Of a stretch of DNA of 64,000 nucleotides, positions 45,801 through 56,300 are shown in pieces. Location of the stretch: assembly GCF_000340215.1 (NCBI RefSeq), contig NW_006921532.1:4725126-4789125 (forward strand), given 5' to 3'. A program made the position numbers and the translations under genes. Every line of letters begins with the position of its first letter. Position 1 is the first letter of the stretch. The notes beneath the pieces were generated by a model. The model was not told the origin of the DNA. It saw only the letters and a program-made list of their open reading frames with translations, and ran no database searches. This DNA is from Pseudocercospora fijiensis CIRAD86. Its lineage: Eukaryota > Ascomycota > Dothideomycetes > Mycosphaerellales > Mycosphaerellaceae.

Positions 45801-45933
45801 GGGGGATGACGATGAGTCCAGCAAGTATGATGGCAACGAGACTGTGTCCGAGAGAGACGGTGCTAGCAGGAAGACAATGAAGGGAAGAGGTGATGGCAAA
45901 TTGAGATTTATGGTGGTCATTGGAAACATTTGA
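42826..45933 (+). CDS. Long BTB/POZ-domain protein
   Basis: Exons 42826-43900, 43968-44223 and 44367-45933 join in frame to 965 residues; intron 2 is 143 bp. The first 200 residues are Ser/Pro-rich and likely disordered. A BTB/POZ domain lies at about residues 200-310: 'LYSRGLLSGKHSDITVHAFG', then 'YKLHRLILDRAPFFASAFSEPW', then 'SAFELALKRLYG'. This domain usually dimerises and can recruit Cullin-3. The following 'DLVDSSIESMLRQM' and 'LVTSNYYGRAGDKVLASAK' helices look like a BACK-like region. The C-terminal half contains a beta-rich module ('TVSWTAFPPFRFSCEFPNPRLLKEKK ... FYAGSLWNIYIQKV', read in parts) reminiscent of germ-cell-less-type fungal proteins. The role is unknown; a ubiquitin-ligase adaptor is the simplest guess. 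Confidence 0.88.
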
Positions 45934-46516
45934 TGGAATGACTCAACGCTAGGAGACCTTGATTGGTCTGATATGATTGATGAACCCAGAGCACTAGATA
46001 CCCATTGACACAAAAAGAATTGCTTGTGATGATTGAATGAAAATACCGAAGAGTTGGGTATGCCTTCGTGGGCAAGGCGCGATCATGTACGACTCAAGCA
46101 GCAGTGTGTCCTGTTACGATTGATCTCAGTCGAGCACAAAGAGAGTAGAAGACGTCACTGCCATCAGCACGCGTTTCAAGTTGCACACGCGTGGGCAGCG
46201 ATCCGATCCCTTGACCCACCAAAAGTTGTACAGAGCCAAGCTTGTGACGCAAGTGAGCAAGGACGCTATCTAAACTTAATCCCTGTAGGTGAAGAAACAG
46301 GTTTCAACCAGACCCTGATATCATGTCGAAATCGCGACGGAGCGAGGCGCACATTGGTTATTATAGAACCAATCGACACTCCTGCCGTGCTCGCAGAAAA
46401 CTGTCGGTCTCGTAGCTTTCGCCAAGTGCATCCGCAAACCAAGTCGCAATCATTAGTTCCTCTTCCTCTGTGTTCAATTACCTCGATTCTCTACAAAAGA
46501 CCTCTCGCGCGTGACA
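45934..46516. other. Intergenic, 0.58 kb
   Basis: This lies between two plus-strand genes. Open frames here are not protein-like. It contains the promoter and CT-rich leader of the small gene that follows. Confidence 0.5.
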
Positions 46517-47114
46517 ATGTCTTCCAAAGCCGTTGCTCAGAAAGGGGACCAACAGATCTACCAGCCTGACACAACTGGCGATGCAATTGAGGAGAGAGAA
46601 GCTAGCGCCAAGGCTAGTGCGCAGGTGTGTCCACCAATTCAAGTCATGTTTTGATTTTGATCCTCTGCCTTCCACCTCGAGCTCCTCATCGCTGACCCGT
46701 CCATTCTAGGCAGGTCTGAACCTCGTAAGTATTTTGGAAAAGTGTCAGGCATCGCTCAGCCGAGCGGAAATCCGCCAGTCCCAGTCGTCTAGGACTGGGC
46801 TTCACCAACGGAGTTGCACTTGGCTGCGGAGACACTTGCTGATCTGATTAATTCTTGGATTTTAGAACATTTTCGGGGCGGTCTCAGGTATCTTCTCGGG
46901 GAAGAGCAGTAAAAAGACCGAGGCGGACGGGAGCTCGATCGAAGAACAGGAGCAGAATGCTCATGTCAAAGGTAAGCATTGTTGTGGCCATGCTTCATCG
47001 GAGAATCGCCTGATCACTGATCGACAGGATCCAGGAGCGGGAGCTGGTAACTTGAATGCAGCGGCTGCTGGCAATGCTGAGCAATACAATCGGCATACCA
47101 AAGCCATCCAGTAG
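46517..47114 (+). CDS. Small 102-residue protein with a 15-nt micro-exon
   Basis: Four exons, 46517-46624, 46710-46724, 46866-46971 and 47035-47114, join in frame to 102 residues. No single reading frame shows the gene. The first exon is hydrophilic (MSSKAVAQKGDQQIYQPDTT...), the second encodes only AGLNL, the third carries 'NIFGAVSGIFSGKSSKK', and the last 'GAGAGNLNAAAAGNAEQYNRHT'. The Gly/Ala/Gln/Asn-rich hydrophilic make-up is like small stress- or conidiation-associated fungal proteins, but no family is claimed. The acceptor of the last intron was chosen to keep the long Gly/Ala-rich frame; a competing CAG 8 bp upstream would give an early stop. All donors are GTAAG- or GTGTG-type. It converges on MED7 with 148 bp between stops. 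Confidence 0.65.
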
Positions 47115-47262
47115 TGGTTGCCGCTGTATTTAGAGTCCGAGATGATGGCTTATGATGATGATAATGATGAAGAAGATGTATTTAGTAGCCACCCAGAAGC
47201 TGATGTTTGGCACTCCGGGCACGATTTTTTCAAATTCCTTCAGATCGCGCATACTCGAGCCT

Positions 47263-47997
47263 TCATCCCATGTCCACCTCTAACGCTTTCCAGGCAGCCC
47301 TCTGTCTCGACCTTCTCCTGGCTTCCTCAATATCTTCCTTGTCTTCGCTGCTTGTTACATTGTCGCTGCCGTGTCCAATTTTTCCGTCAGTCAAGCCTTG
47401 CAGCAACTTTTCCACCTTCGCTTTACTCTCATCAATCCTCATCACCTCGGCCTTCATGCGTTCCACTCTCTCCTCCATCATCATGATTAGACTCTCCCGC
47501 GCCTGATGCGGCCGATATTGATTGATCAGGTCATGCATATTGTACATGAGGGTCTGCATATGTTTGAGTTGTGGCTCTTGTGCTTCGGGATCGTTCGCTA
47601 GCACACCCGTTAAAGATAGGAATGTCGTCAGCAAGCTCCGACTCATTGCAAGCAGCTGCGGCTGCGGATTGAGCTTTGCAGCTTCCGTATCTGGGTAGAG
47701 CTGCTCAATTTCGAAAGTTTTGAGACTCGGGCCGGAGGCTTCGAGGTCAACTTCAGCTCCGAATACTTTGAACTTGCTAGCAGACGGAGGAGAAGGCGGT
47801 ACCAGGTAGCGGAGCTCGGGAGGGAGCGCGACAACGTCGATGTCTTTTCTCTCATGTGAGGGCGTGTCGGAGGTGTTGTCGAGTAAGCCTGCTTCTTTCC
47901 GCAGCTGTCTGAGGCGCAAGAGGTTCTGCTTGGTGAAGTGTTGATAGAAGGGCGGCGGCGATGGGAATAATGCCGCCAAGGGCTTCGCGTCGGCCAT
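47263..47997 (-). CDS. MED7: Mediator complex subunit 7
   Basis: A single exon of 244 residues runs from the ATG at 47997. Med7 pairs with Med21 in the middle module of Mediator, bridging regulators and RNA polymerase II. The N-terminal signature is clear: 'ALFPSPPPFYQHFTKQNLLRLRQL', then 'LRYLVPPSPP' with the expected Pro-rich segment. The C-terminal half is the long coiled coil that binds Med21: 'LLTTFLSLTGVLANDPEAQEPQL', 'MYNMHDLINQYRPHQARESL', 'EERVERMKAEVMRIDESK'. The length is normal for fungi. The upstream promoter is bounded by the fold-back element about 195 bp from the start codon. Confidence 0.95.
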   Translation of the reverse strand: MADAKPLAALFPSPPPFYQHFTKQNLLRLRQLRKEAGLLDNTSDTPSHERKDIDVVALPPELRYLVPPSPPSASKFKVFGAEVDLEASGPSLKTFEIEQLYPDTEAAKLNPQPQLLAMSRSLLTTFLSLTGVLANDPEAQEPQLKHMQTLMYNMHDLINQYRPHQARESLIMMMEERVERMKAEVMRIDESKAKVEKLLQGLTDGKIGHGSDNVTSSEDKEDIEEARRRSRQRAAWKALEVDMG

Positions 47998-48192
47998 GGT
48001 TGCTTGCTGAAGTGGACGCACCAAGGCGACAGACGTGCTGTTGGCGGAGTGGGAGTGGTGTGACTTGAGTGAGAAGTCCCTGGCGCAGCGAAGTTCGAAT
48101 GGTCAAGTTCCTGTGTCGTAGTAGAGTCGAGGTTGAAGCTGGAGCTTGATTGACTTCGCGAATCCGGGGCATGCCTAGGGAGGCCCATACGT

Positions 48193-49568
48193 ACCAGATT
48201 GTCAATACAGCACTTCTGACCGCAGCGACAACAACGCAATCTTTGCTCCTTCAAGTTCTTTTTAATATATCTTTTTATATAGAGGAGTTATAGCTTAACA
48301 ATGTAGAACAAAAATACTCTAATTTGTATCTATTTTTAGAAAATAATAAAATTTCTAGTCGTTACCTATTGAATTTATAGGCTATATAGCCTAAAAGTCT
48401 AATTTAGAAGTTTAACAATTTTAGCATTTTTTAGGCCTTAGCATACTATTTTTAGTAATCTAAAATCTAGATCTTATAGTTTCATCTTATAAAAATCTAA
48501 ATCTAAATTTATATATTATTATATAAACTATTAGTAATATAATCTAGAAAGGAATATTATTTTCTTACTATATTCTCGTTAGTTTATCTTTTTATTTAGA
48601 AGAGCTATAGCTTAGTAATATAAGACAAATATACTTTAACTTTTATATATTTTTAGAAAATAACTAAAACTATTATAGCTATATACTAAGATTAGCCTAA
48701 AACTCTTAGGTAAAGATTTTAAGATTTTAGTATTTATTAAGCCTTAGTATACTATTTTTAGTAATCTAAAACCTAGACCTAAAAGTTTTACCTAGTATAA
48801 ATATATTTTGAGATTCTTATTTTAATACGCTTACTATTAGTCTTAAAATCCTAAAGCGAATATTCTTAACAATTGTAGGCTTAGCAATTTAAAGTTTACA
48901 ATTCTTAAGAATATTCTTTTCTAAGTTATAAGACTATTTATAGCTTATTTAAAGTAAAAGCTTTAACATAGATTCCTACTAGGTAAAACTATTAGGTTTA
49001 GGTTTTAGATTACTAAAAATAGTATACTAAGGCTTAAAAAAAGCAAAAGTCTTAAAATCTTTATTCTAGAATTTTAGGCTAATCCTAGTAGATAGCTATA
49101 ACAATTTTAGTAATTTTCTAATACTAGATGAAAAACAGATTATTTTTGTCTTATATTACTAAGCTATAACTCGTCTAAAGAAAAAGATATACGAAAGGGA
49201 ACCTAAGAAGAATTTAAGTTTTAAATTCTAGATTATAGAACTAATAGTAGCTATATTACGAGAAAAATCTCAAAATAGATTTTTATTAAGTAAAACTATA
49301 AGGCCTAGTTTTTAGATTACTAAAAATAGTATATTAAGACTTAAGAAAACGCTAAAATTCTAAAATCTCTAACTTAGAGTTTTAAGCTATATAGCTTATT
49401 AATTTAGGAGGCAACGACTAGAAATTTTAATATTTTCTAAAAATATACATAAATTAGAGTATCTTTGTCCTACATTATTAAGCTATAACTCCTCTAGATA
49501 AAAAGATATATTAAAAAGAACTTGTAGGGGCAAAGATTGCGTTGTGAATTCTTCATTGACAATCTGGT
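48193..49568. repeat. AT-rich palindromic (fold-back) element in the MED7/PAP2 promoter interval
   Basis: The two halves are inverted copies about a centre near 48,888. A perfect 14-bp outer pair, ACCAGATTGTCAAT at 48193-48206, has its complement at 49555-49568. Unpaired spacers of 24 and 9 bases follow. The main arms begin at ACAACGCAATCTTTGC (48231) and its complement ends at 49545, so the main palindrome is about 1.3 kb. The arms pair imperfectly over several hundred bases (for example CAAGTTCTTTTTAATATATC on both sides). Each arm also holds a second, internal diverged copy: the segment beginning near 48,590 resembles that near 48,260, and the same holds inverted near 49,190 and 49,510. 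Composition is extremely AT-rich and no reading frame survives. No target duplication was found. It looks like a decayed long-TIR or fold-back element, but its family is unknown. Confidence 0.85.
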
Positions 49569-49707
49569 GTGTATAGAGCTCCGTCCTACTAGGGAGGCCT
49601 GCGTCGTCGATCACATGCACGCGTTGCTCCCTACAGAGTTATACATATCGCTCTACTTGGCTCCTTGAATGGACCGACCCATGCCATCTCGTCATTAATA
49701 AGTTAAC

Positions 49708-50696
49708 ATGCCAACTACGGCGAACGGAGATCGTGAAAGGCGCAAGGCAAGATCACCATCCAGCAACGAATCTGGACTGTATGAGACTCTGCATCGATTC
49801 TGGCAACGAAGCTCGTATGCAGGCGACTATTTCGGACTGCTCGTATTGGTAGTCGCATACACTCTGGTCAAGATCACTTCCGAGCCCTTCCACAGCCAAT
49901 TCCGCCTAGATGATGCTCGAATATCGCATCCTCATGCGGAGGTAGAAAGAGTGCCAGTCCGTATGTCGCTCCGCCATTCACCCCTTCCTTCTTCCTTGAG
50001 CTGATCGTTGTTCTTGCAGTCTGGCTCTTCGTCTACGCCGGCATCGTCCCTCTAGCACTCATAGTAGCTTGGGCTGCTTTCGCCCGTCTGTCGCTCCACA
50101 AAGCTCACGTCACCATCCTCGGCCTTGTAATCTCCATCCTCGCAACAATATTCTTAACGGATATCTTCAAAGACGCAATAGGCCGTCCTAGACCCGATCT
50201 CATTGCACGATGCAAGCCCGAAGCTTCTGCTCCTCATGAAAAGCTCGTGACGGTGGACGTATGCACGGAAACGAGACGTCATGTTCTACAAGATGGGTGG
50301 CGGTCATATCCAAGCGGACATAGTAGCTTTGCCTTCTCCGGTTTGGGGTGGCTGGCTCTGCTCTTAGCTAGCCAGACACATGTTTTGAGACCGAGAGCGA
50401 GTCTTGGAGTTGTGCTGATATGCATGCTTCCTCTGCTAGGAGCCTGTTTGATCGCGATAAGTCGGTTGGAAGATTATAGGCACGACGTTTTTGATGTAGT
50501 GTCCGGGTCACTGCTGGGATTCCTGGTGGCTCTCTTGAATTGGAGGAGATACTATCCATCGTTGCTTGAGGATGGTTGCGATGAGCCATACAGCACCACG
50601 TCATCAGGTGGAAACAGTCCTGCTGGATATTTACGAGCAAGAGACGAGGAAGAAGGGTATGCTAATGACAGATTGAATGCTGTAGATGATCGATAA
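49708..50696 (+). CDS. PAP2-family lipid phosphatase (DPP1/LPP-like)
   Basis: Exons 49708-49960 and 50020-50696 join in frame to 309 residues; the intron is 59 bp. The protein is a multi-pass membrane enzyme that dephosphorylates phosphatidate, diacylglycerol pyrophosphate or related lipids. The three PAP2 active-site motifs are complete: KDAIGRPRP (motif 1), YPSGHSSFAFSG (motif 2) and SRLEDYRHDVFDVVSG (motif 3, catalytic His). About six hydrophobic segments are visible, the first at 'YFGLLVLVVAYTLVKIT'. The C-terminus is hydrophilic and acidic. Its stop is only 41 bp from that of the convergent MFS gene. The promoter abuts the fold-back element. Confidence 0.93.
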
Positions 50697-50737
50697 CATG
50701 AACAGCCTGTACATTTGCTCATTCGCAGTCTCTCTAG

Positions 50738-52480
50738 TTACTTCCGGTCCAGGCTACTGTACAGGACATGCTGCTTTATAAACATCGACACGAACGCTGC
50801 CAGGACCGCGAAGCCTAGCACGACTGTCCACACTCCTCTCAATGCGCCAATATATGCTTCTATGACGCCCGCCTTCCAGTCAGAAGGGAGCTCACGTATA
50901 TAGTCAGGCGAGTCTCGAATCCGTGAAATCTCATCAGCTGCGCCAGGCTGGCCGCCAAATCTATCGTACAGCAGCGATTTGAGCAAATTTTGGAACACTG
51001 CACTGGCTATAGTAATGCCGATGCTCGATCCGGTCGATCTGAAGGCGTAAGAGGCTGAGGTGATGACAGCCTGGTACTTGTGATCAACAGCACTGATCAG
51101 AGCGATGAGCGTAATGGTGAGCATGGATCCATAAGCCAAGCCCTCCATTGCGAGGTATATAAATGGAGGCACGGTCGGGACGTTTTCGTCGAATTGCGCA
51201 AGGATGAGACTTGCAGCAAGAACGCTGATGATTTGCACAAGTATGTTCAGCCACCAGTACTTGCCAGTCCAGCGCATAATCAATCCAGAGCCGAGTGAGC
51301 CGATAGCAGTTCCTGCGGCTTGAGGGATGAAAAGCGTGCCAGCTCTTGTTGCGCTGACACCTCGGACCACCTGGAAGAAGATGGGACCGTAGTAAATGAG
51401 GCCGAAGACAGACATTGTCATGAACCAATTGGTGAGGCAAGCAGCTGCCACAGATCGGTGAGTCAAAAGCCGAACGGGAATGATAGGTTCGCTTGCAACG
51501 CGATCTTCAATGAAAATGAAGGCAGCCAGCATCACACCACTCAAGGGCATGCAAACGTAGACCAGTGGATGATTCCAAGGTACGGTATTTCCGCCACTGT
51601 TCAAGCCGAGGAGGAACAAGACCAGAGCGGAGACCAAGGTGAAAGCTCCAAGGAAGTCAACTCGTTTAATCTTTGCCGTATCCGACTCCTTGACGGGAAT
51701 CTGAATATATTCGTTAGTGATCACTTTAATACGTCTGCATTGAACACCAACCTTGATGGAAAGTGCGCCCCATACGCCACCCAAGACAATGAATGGAATC
51801 TGGATGAAGAAAGCGTATCGCCATCCGATTGTATCATTGATGAATCCTCCAAAGACACCACCAGCGCCCATACCAAGACCAAAGACGATGTTTCCCATCC
51901 CCTGCCATACTCCTCGTCGCCTCAAAGGAATAAGATCAGATGCGACGAACACCGATACTGTGTTCAAGCAGCCTCCCCCAGTTCCGGCCACCACCCTTCC
52001 CAAAACCATTACCCAAGCCTCTTTAGCCAAACCACATATCAGGGTACCGGTGGCGAAAAACGTGAAAGCAAAAATGAGACCGGCCCGACGGCCATAGATG
52101 TCCGTCATTTTCCCTGATAAAGGTTGAAATGCTGCATTTGCGATCAGGTATCCACTCGCAATCCAAGAGAAACTCGTGCCAGAATTGAAACTGCTTGTAA
52201 TAGGCCCTGATAATGTTGCCACAACTGTAGTGTCGAGTGCCGCGAAAAAGCTCACAATCCAAAGACTGCCCATCGTTCGAAGCAGCTTCAATGTGCTTGG
52301 TTCTTCTGCTAACGGCACATGTCCGGCACCGTATTCGCGCACTTCGCGCAGCGCTTGCGCTTCGAGGCTGTTCTCGTCTGCAGCTCCATGGCCAGAAGCT
52401 GGTTGTCCATTCTGTAGAAGTGGTGATCTTTCATCTATGGGTTCGGGGTCTAGTGTCTGTAGTCGATCTTTTTTCGGCAT
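50738..52480 (-). CDS. Major facilitator superfamily transporter (DHA2 type, 14 TM)
   Basis: A single exon of 580 residues runs from the ATG at 52480. A hydrophilic N-terminus of about 70 residues (with 'ERSPLLQNGQP', like vacuolar sorting dileucines) precedes the transport core. MFS marks: 'LDTTVVATLSGPITSSF' in TM1, 'GKMTDIYGRRAGLIFAF' (motif A) between TM2 and TM3, 'VLGRVVAGTGGGCLNTVS' in TM4, and 'GMGNIVFGLGMGAGGVFGGFI' (antiporter motif C) in TM5. Fourteen helices can be drawn. The closest general class is fungal drug/proton antiporters and vacuolar basic amino-acid (Vba-like) carriers; the N-terminal dileucine and sequence flavour favour the latter, but substrate is not determinable. 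Confidence 0.92.
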   Translation of the reverse strand: MPKKDRLQTLDPEPIDERSPLLQNGQPASGHGAADENSLEAQALREVREYGAGHVPLAEEPSTLKLLRTMGSLWIVSFFAALDTTVVATLSGPITSSFNSGTSFSWIASGYLIANAAFQPLSGKMTDIYGRRAGLIFAFTFFATGTLICGLAKEAWVMVLGRVVAGTGGGCLNTVSVFVASDLIPLRRRGVWQGMGNIVFGLGMGAGGVFGGFINDTIGWRYAFFIQIPFIVLGGVWGALSIKVGVQCRRIKVITNEYIQIPVKESDTAKIKRVDFLGAFTLVSALVLFLLGLNSGGNTVPWNHPLVYVCMPLSGVMLAAFIFIEDRVASEPIIPVRLLTHRSVAAACLTNWFMTMSVFGLIYYGPIFFQVVRGVSATRAGTLFIPQAAGTAIGSLGSGLIMRWTGKYWWLNILVQIISVLAASLILAQFDENVPTVPPFIYLAMEGLAYGSMLTITLIALISAVDHKYQAVITSASYAFRSTGSSIGITIASAVFQNLLKSLLYDRFGGQPGAADEISRIRDSPDYIRELPSDWKAGVIEAYIGALRGVWTVVLGFAVLAAFVSMFIKQHVLYSSLDRK

Positions 52481-52876
52481 TATGAATTATAGTATACTGG
52501 TTTGGACGATCTCAGAGGTACAGGCAGATGTCGCAAGCCGTGCAAGAGTTCAGGCGTGTGTGAGCAATGAAGAGGAAGTAAAGTGGTAAAAGGCCGCCCT
52601 TATAAGGGCCGAGATGTCGTCAGGTTGAAGTTCGGCAATTCAGACCGAAGCTTCCTCTCTCAGCGCCAGACATCAAAGGCTCCTCTTCCTCTTCCTTCGA
52701 AATTGGCTTACGAGAGACATCGATTCCATCGCAGAGTATTAAAAGACTACTATGTAGCATTAACGCTGTCCGTAATTAAGGCAGGACACTTTTCAGTCAC
52801 TTTGCTACCTGTAAGAGTGGCATTTGATTGAGCTAAGTTTATCGTGTCTTTACAGTCATGGCCGTCTTCTATCGTG
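52481..52876. promoter_or_regulatory. MFS gene upstream region
   Basis: About 0.4 kb upstream of the MFS start codon and downstream of the broken receptor gene. A short CT-rich run (about 52677-52697) is the only visible feature. Confidence 0.4.
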
Positions 52877-53353
52877 TCAATACTTTGCCAATTGCGGATT
52901 CTGTCTTTCCCCTTGTACCAACCCGACCAATGCAGCATGCAGATGGGGAGCGTCCATTCGCTGATAAGTTACCTCTACCTCTGTAGTGACTGTTATTCCA
53001 GGTAAGGGCAGAGGAGCTGGATCTGGATTAATTGCAACGATTTGGTCCAAACTCGACACGCTCGTAAATTGTGCCCTGTTCGCTCGCCAGTGGTTCTTGG
53101 AAGAGAGGGCCGAACTCAATGGTATGGGCGCATGCCAAGAAGGAGGTTGGACAGGCAGACCATCGTCAGTGCGCAATCTTTGCAAGAGCCGCCGGAGTAT
53201 ATAGTGGAATCGAAGCAGTGATGATCACAACGTTGAGTTCCACTGACATTGCTATAACGTAGTTGCTTAAGTTATAGGTGTAGTCTGTGACTTCGCTCAA
53301 GGCCTTGGCTTCGTAGGTCTTCACAATGGATGCTGCCATAGCGAAAATGCTCA

Positions 53354-53361
53354 AGCATAGC
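53354..53361. repeat. Target-site duplication, left copy
   Basis: AGCATAGC immediately precedes the hAT terminal repeat and is repeated exactly at 57022-57029. An 8-bp duplication is the hallmark of hAT insertion. Confidence 0.95.
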
Positions 53362-56300
53362 CATAGTTGTTGATTACTAATTACTCTATAATCAATAGTC
53401 ACTGTAATCGCTGTGACTATAATTATGATTATAGAGTCAGTGATTAGTGACTATAATCAGTAATCAGTCGGCTGTTTCTAGGCTATACTAGGGTGTGTGT
53501 TACACCTATAGAAGGTATCAAATTTGCACTGTTTCTACCTGTTTCTATAGACAACAATACATCCGTAATAGGCGACTTTTATCGAGAGGTAAGTGAATCG
53601 AATATAGGCATAGGAAGTCGCTAATTTAGATAGGTTGCCGAGTTACTAGTGCCTTCTTAAGAGGAAGAGCTATTATTGTCGCTATCGCTATTATAGACCT
53701 CTAACCTATTAACTATAGCCTTCTTAGTAACGTAGAGCTATTACCTACAGTTATTGCTAAAGGATATACTAGCTACCTATCTAACTCTTAGCTAAACCGA
53801 CTATTATATTACTCCTACTTAGCTCTACTTCTAATAAGCCGGTATACTATCCTTTATCGACGAAGTAGTATAGAATAACTTCGAGTAGTATATCGGAGAG
53901 GCGGAAAAGGAAGGCTTATAGTTGCTATATTAAAGGGTTACGAGGAAGACGATAAAGAGCCTTCGGTATACTTAGGAGATCGTTAAGAGGGCTAGTAACT
54001 ACTAAGAGCGTATTACTAATAGCCTTTAGAAGGTATATAAAGGTATAGAACGGAAGGGTAGGCAGATAGTACTAGGCTCTCGTCGTTACTTCAAATTCGG
54101 AAGGAGGTATATCTACTTCGAAGAGTACTTTCTCGGGCTAAAATCGTAGTGTCCGCTACGATAGGTGTATTTCAAGGCTCGTATTAATAAGGTGCTATAC
54201 CGTATAATCGATAGCGAGGGTGCTAAGAGCGACAATAAGATTATTATTATTAATTAGGTATAGAATTAGTCGAAGAATAGTATTCGAGCTTGCTATCGCG
54301 CCTATAAAGATTGCGTTATATTAGCCCTCGGGGTCTAGCTAAGCCTAATCGGAAAGCGTCGCTTAGCACGGACGGCAAGGTCTGTCCGGCTTAGCCGTAC
54401 GCTAGCAAACTCAAATCTCGACTTTTATTATTTAATTCAAGACAGCTATACCTTCGAGATGCGAGATAACCTCCGTAAGATATATAAACTAACTTAGAAA
54501 GTGCTAGAAAATTATATAAATACCTAGGCATCGAGACGGGAAAGCGACCTACTAGATCGGATACTATTCCGTAAAGATTCGAGCGATCTAAGCGATATTC
54601 TAACCTCCGAAGCTAATAAGCCGCCGTCTCTAATACTAGACGATAGCTTATTCCTTTAGTCTACCTCGTAGTCCTCGAATATAGTACAATCGATAGCGAT
54701 AGCGACACCGATACCGATACCGACACTCGCCGAGTTAAGAAAGAGAAGGAAAGGTAGGAACCGCCTAGATCCGGCGTTGTAGGAGTATACGAGAGCACTA
54801 AAGGATAGTAAGCCTTTAAAAGTAGATAGAGGCAGGTATAAGGCATTCTACTATAGATACTATAACGATAACGACCCTAACCGGTACGCCTCTAATTCTA
54901 GTAACGCGCCTTAGTACCTAGCTAAGAAGCACTTTATCTTTGTCGGCATTAAGAAACGGAAGCTCGAAGGCAATTATTAATAGAAGAAACAGACACAGAT
55001 TGACCTCTCGGCGCTATAGAAGAAGTAAGGCATTATTAACTCGGACAAGACTATTAATATCCTATAAGGAGCCGCCGATAAAGACAAGTTTAGGTACGCT
55101 CTCGCTCGCTATACTACGGCTAGTAGCATTCCTTACAACGCACTAGTTACGAAGGAATTTAGAGACCTAATATTAGCGGTTAATCCTTACGTAGAAAGCG
55201 TGCTTCTAAAGAGCTATACCTTACTATATCCTCGTATTCTATATAACTTCGAGAGCTAGCGAGAACGAGTTAAGATAGTACTATTAGAAGCACTTAGCTG
55301 TCTTCACTTCTATACTAATATATAGAAGTTATAGCACGGCTACAAGTTCTTCTAGGCGATTAATTGCTAGTACATTAATCTACGCGGTCAACTAGTCTAA
55401 ATACTACTAGATTTGCTATAACTTCCGCCTAGTTCTTATACTAGTAACTTCCTTGCCGAGAGCGTCTTACCTTGCTTCTTAACCTTCGAGATTGCTAATA
55501 GTAGGCTTAGCTAGATAACGACTAATAGCGGCTCTAACAATAATACCCTTTGTCTTACTATTAAGCGCTTTATAGACTCGTAAGGCTACTCGTAGAAGAA
55601 CCGCCGCCTCCGCTATATTAGTTGTATTCTTAATCGTGTAACTATAGCCTTTATGTTTGCTAAGGACGCAGAGGCCGCTAAAAGTAAGGAATTTGATTAA
55701 ACAGTGCTTAGCAACGACAGCGACAATATCTCTATATCGAGGTAGCTCGATATAGACGTAGAGTGCTTCGTCAAACAAGGACTATTATAACGGCTATTTA
55801 CACTCGCTAAGCTTCTACGGAAGAACGACTATAATAATATCTTCTAAGAGGTCTGTAAAGCCTAGCTACAACTGCTATATACAGTGCTAAAGATCCCCGG
55901 TAAAACACGCTAGAATAGTTAGCTTCTAATAATAGAAGAGGCTATTCAAACAAGGCCGATTTTAAACACCTTCTTCGATAGAATGCCGCACCTACGCGAG
56001 TTTAGCCTATCCGAGGACGATTGGAAGGTGCTAGCTTATATACGGAGGTTTCTTAGTCCCTTTAAAGAGGTTACTCTTCGGCTATAAGGCTACACTATTA
56101 CATTCGATATATATTAAGAGTCTATAGAATACCTAAGAAGCTACTTTATACGCTTAGCTAGCGAGAACGCTTACCGGACGGTCCTTATTAGGTCTATTAA
56201 TATAGCAAGGACGCTATTCGACAAGTACTATATCCTTAACTAAAAGAGCCCTCTCTACGTTACTATAGTATTGCTATATCTAAGCCGACGACTTGCCTAG

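Noticed and set aside
46033..46569. Plus-strand frame of 178 codons before the small spliced gene
   Set aside because: It runs through that gene's leader and first exon in another frame and lacks protein-like composition.
47643..48254. Minus-strand frame of 203 codons over MED7
   Set aside because: It is an alternative frame of the MED7 coding region extended into the palindrome arm.
53380..53470. Short inverted ATAATCA/TGATTAT repeats considered as a CRISPR-like or regulatory array
   Set aside because: They are subterminal repeats of the hAT element, irregular in spacing, with a mirror set at the other end.
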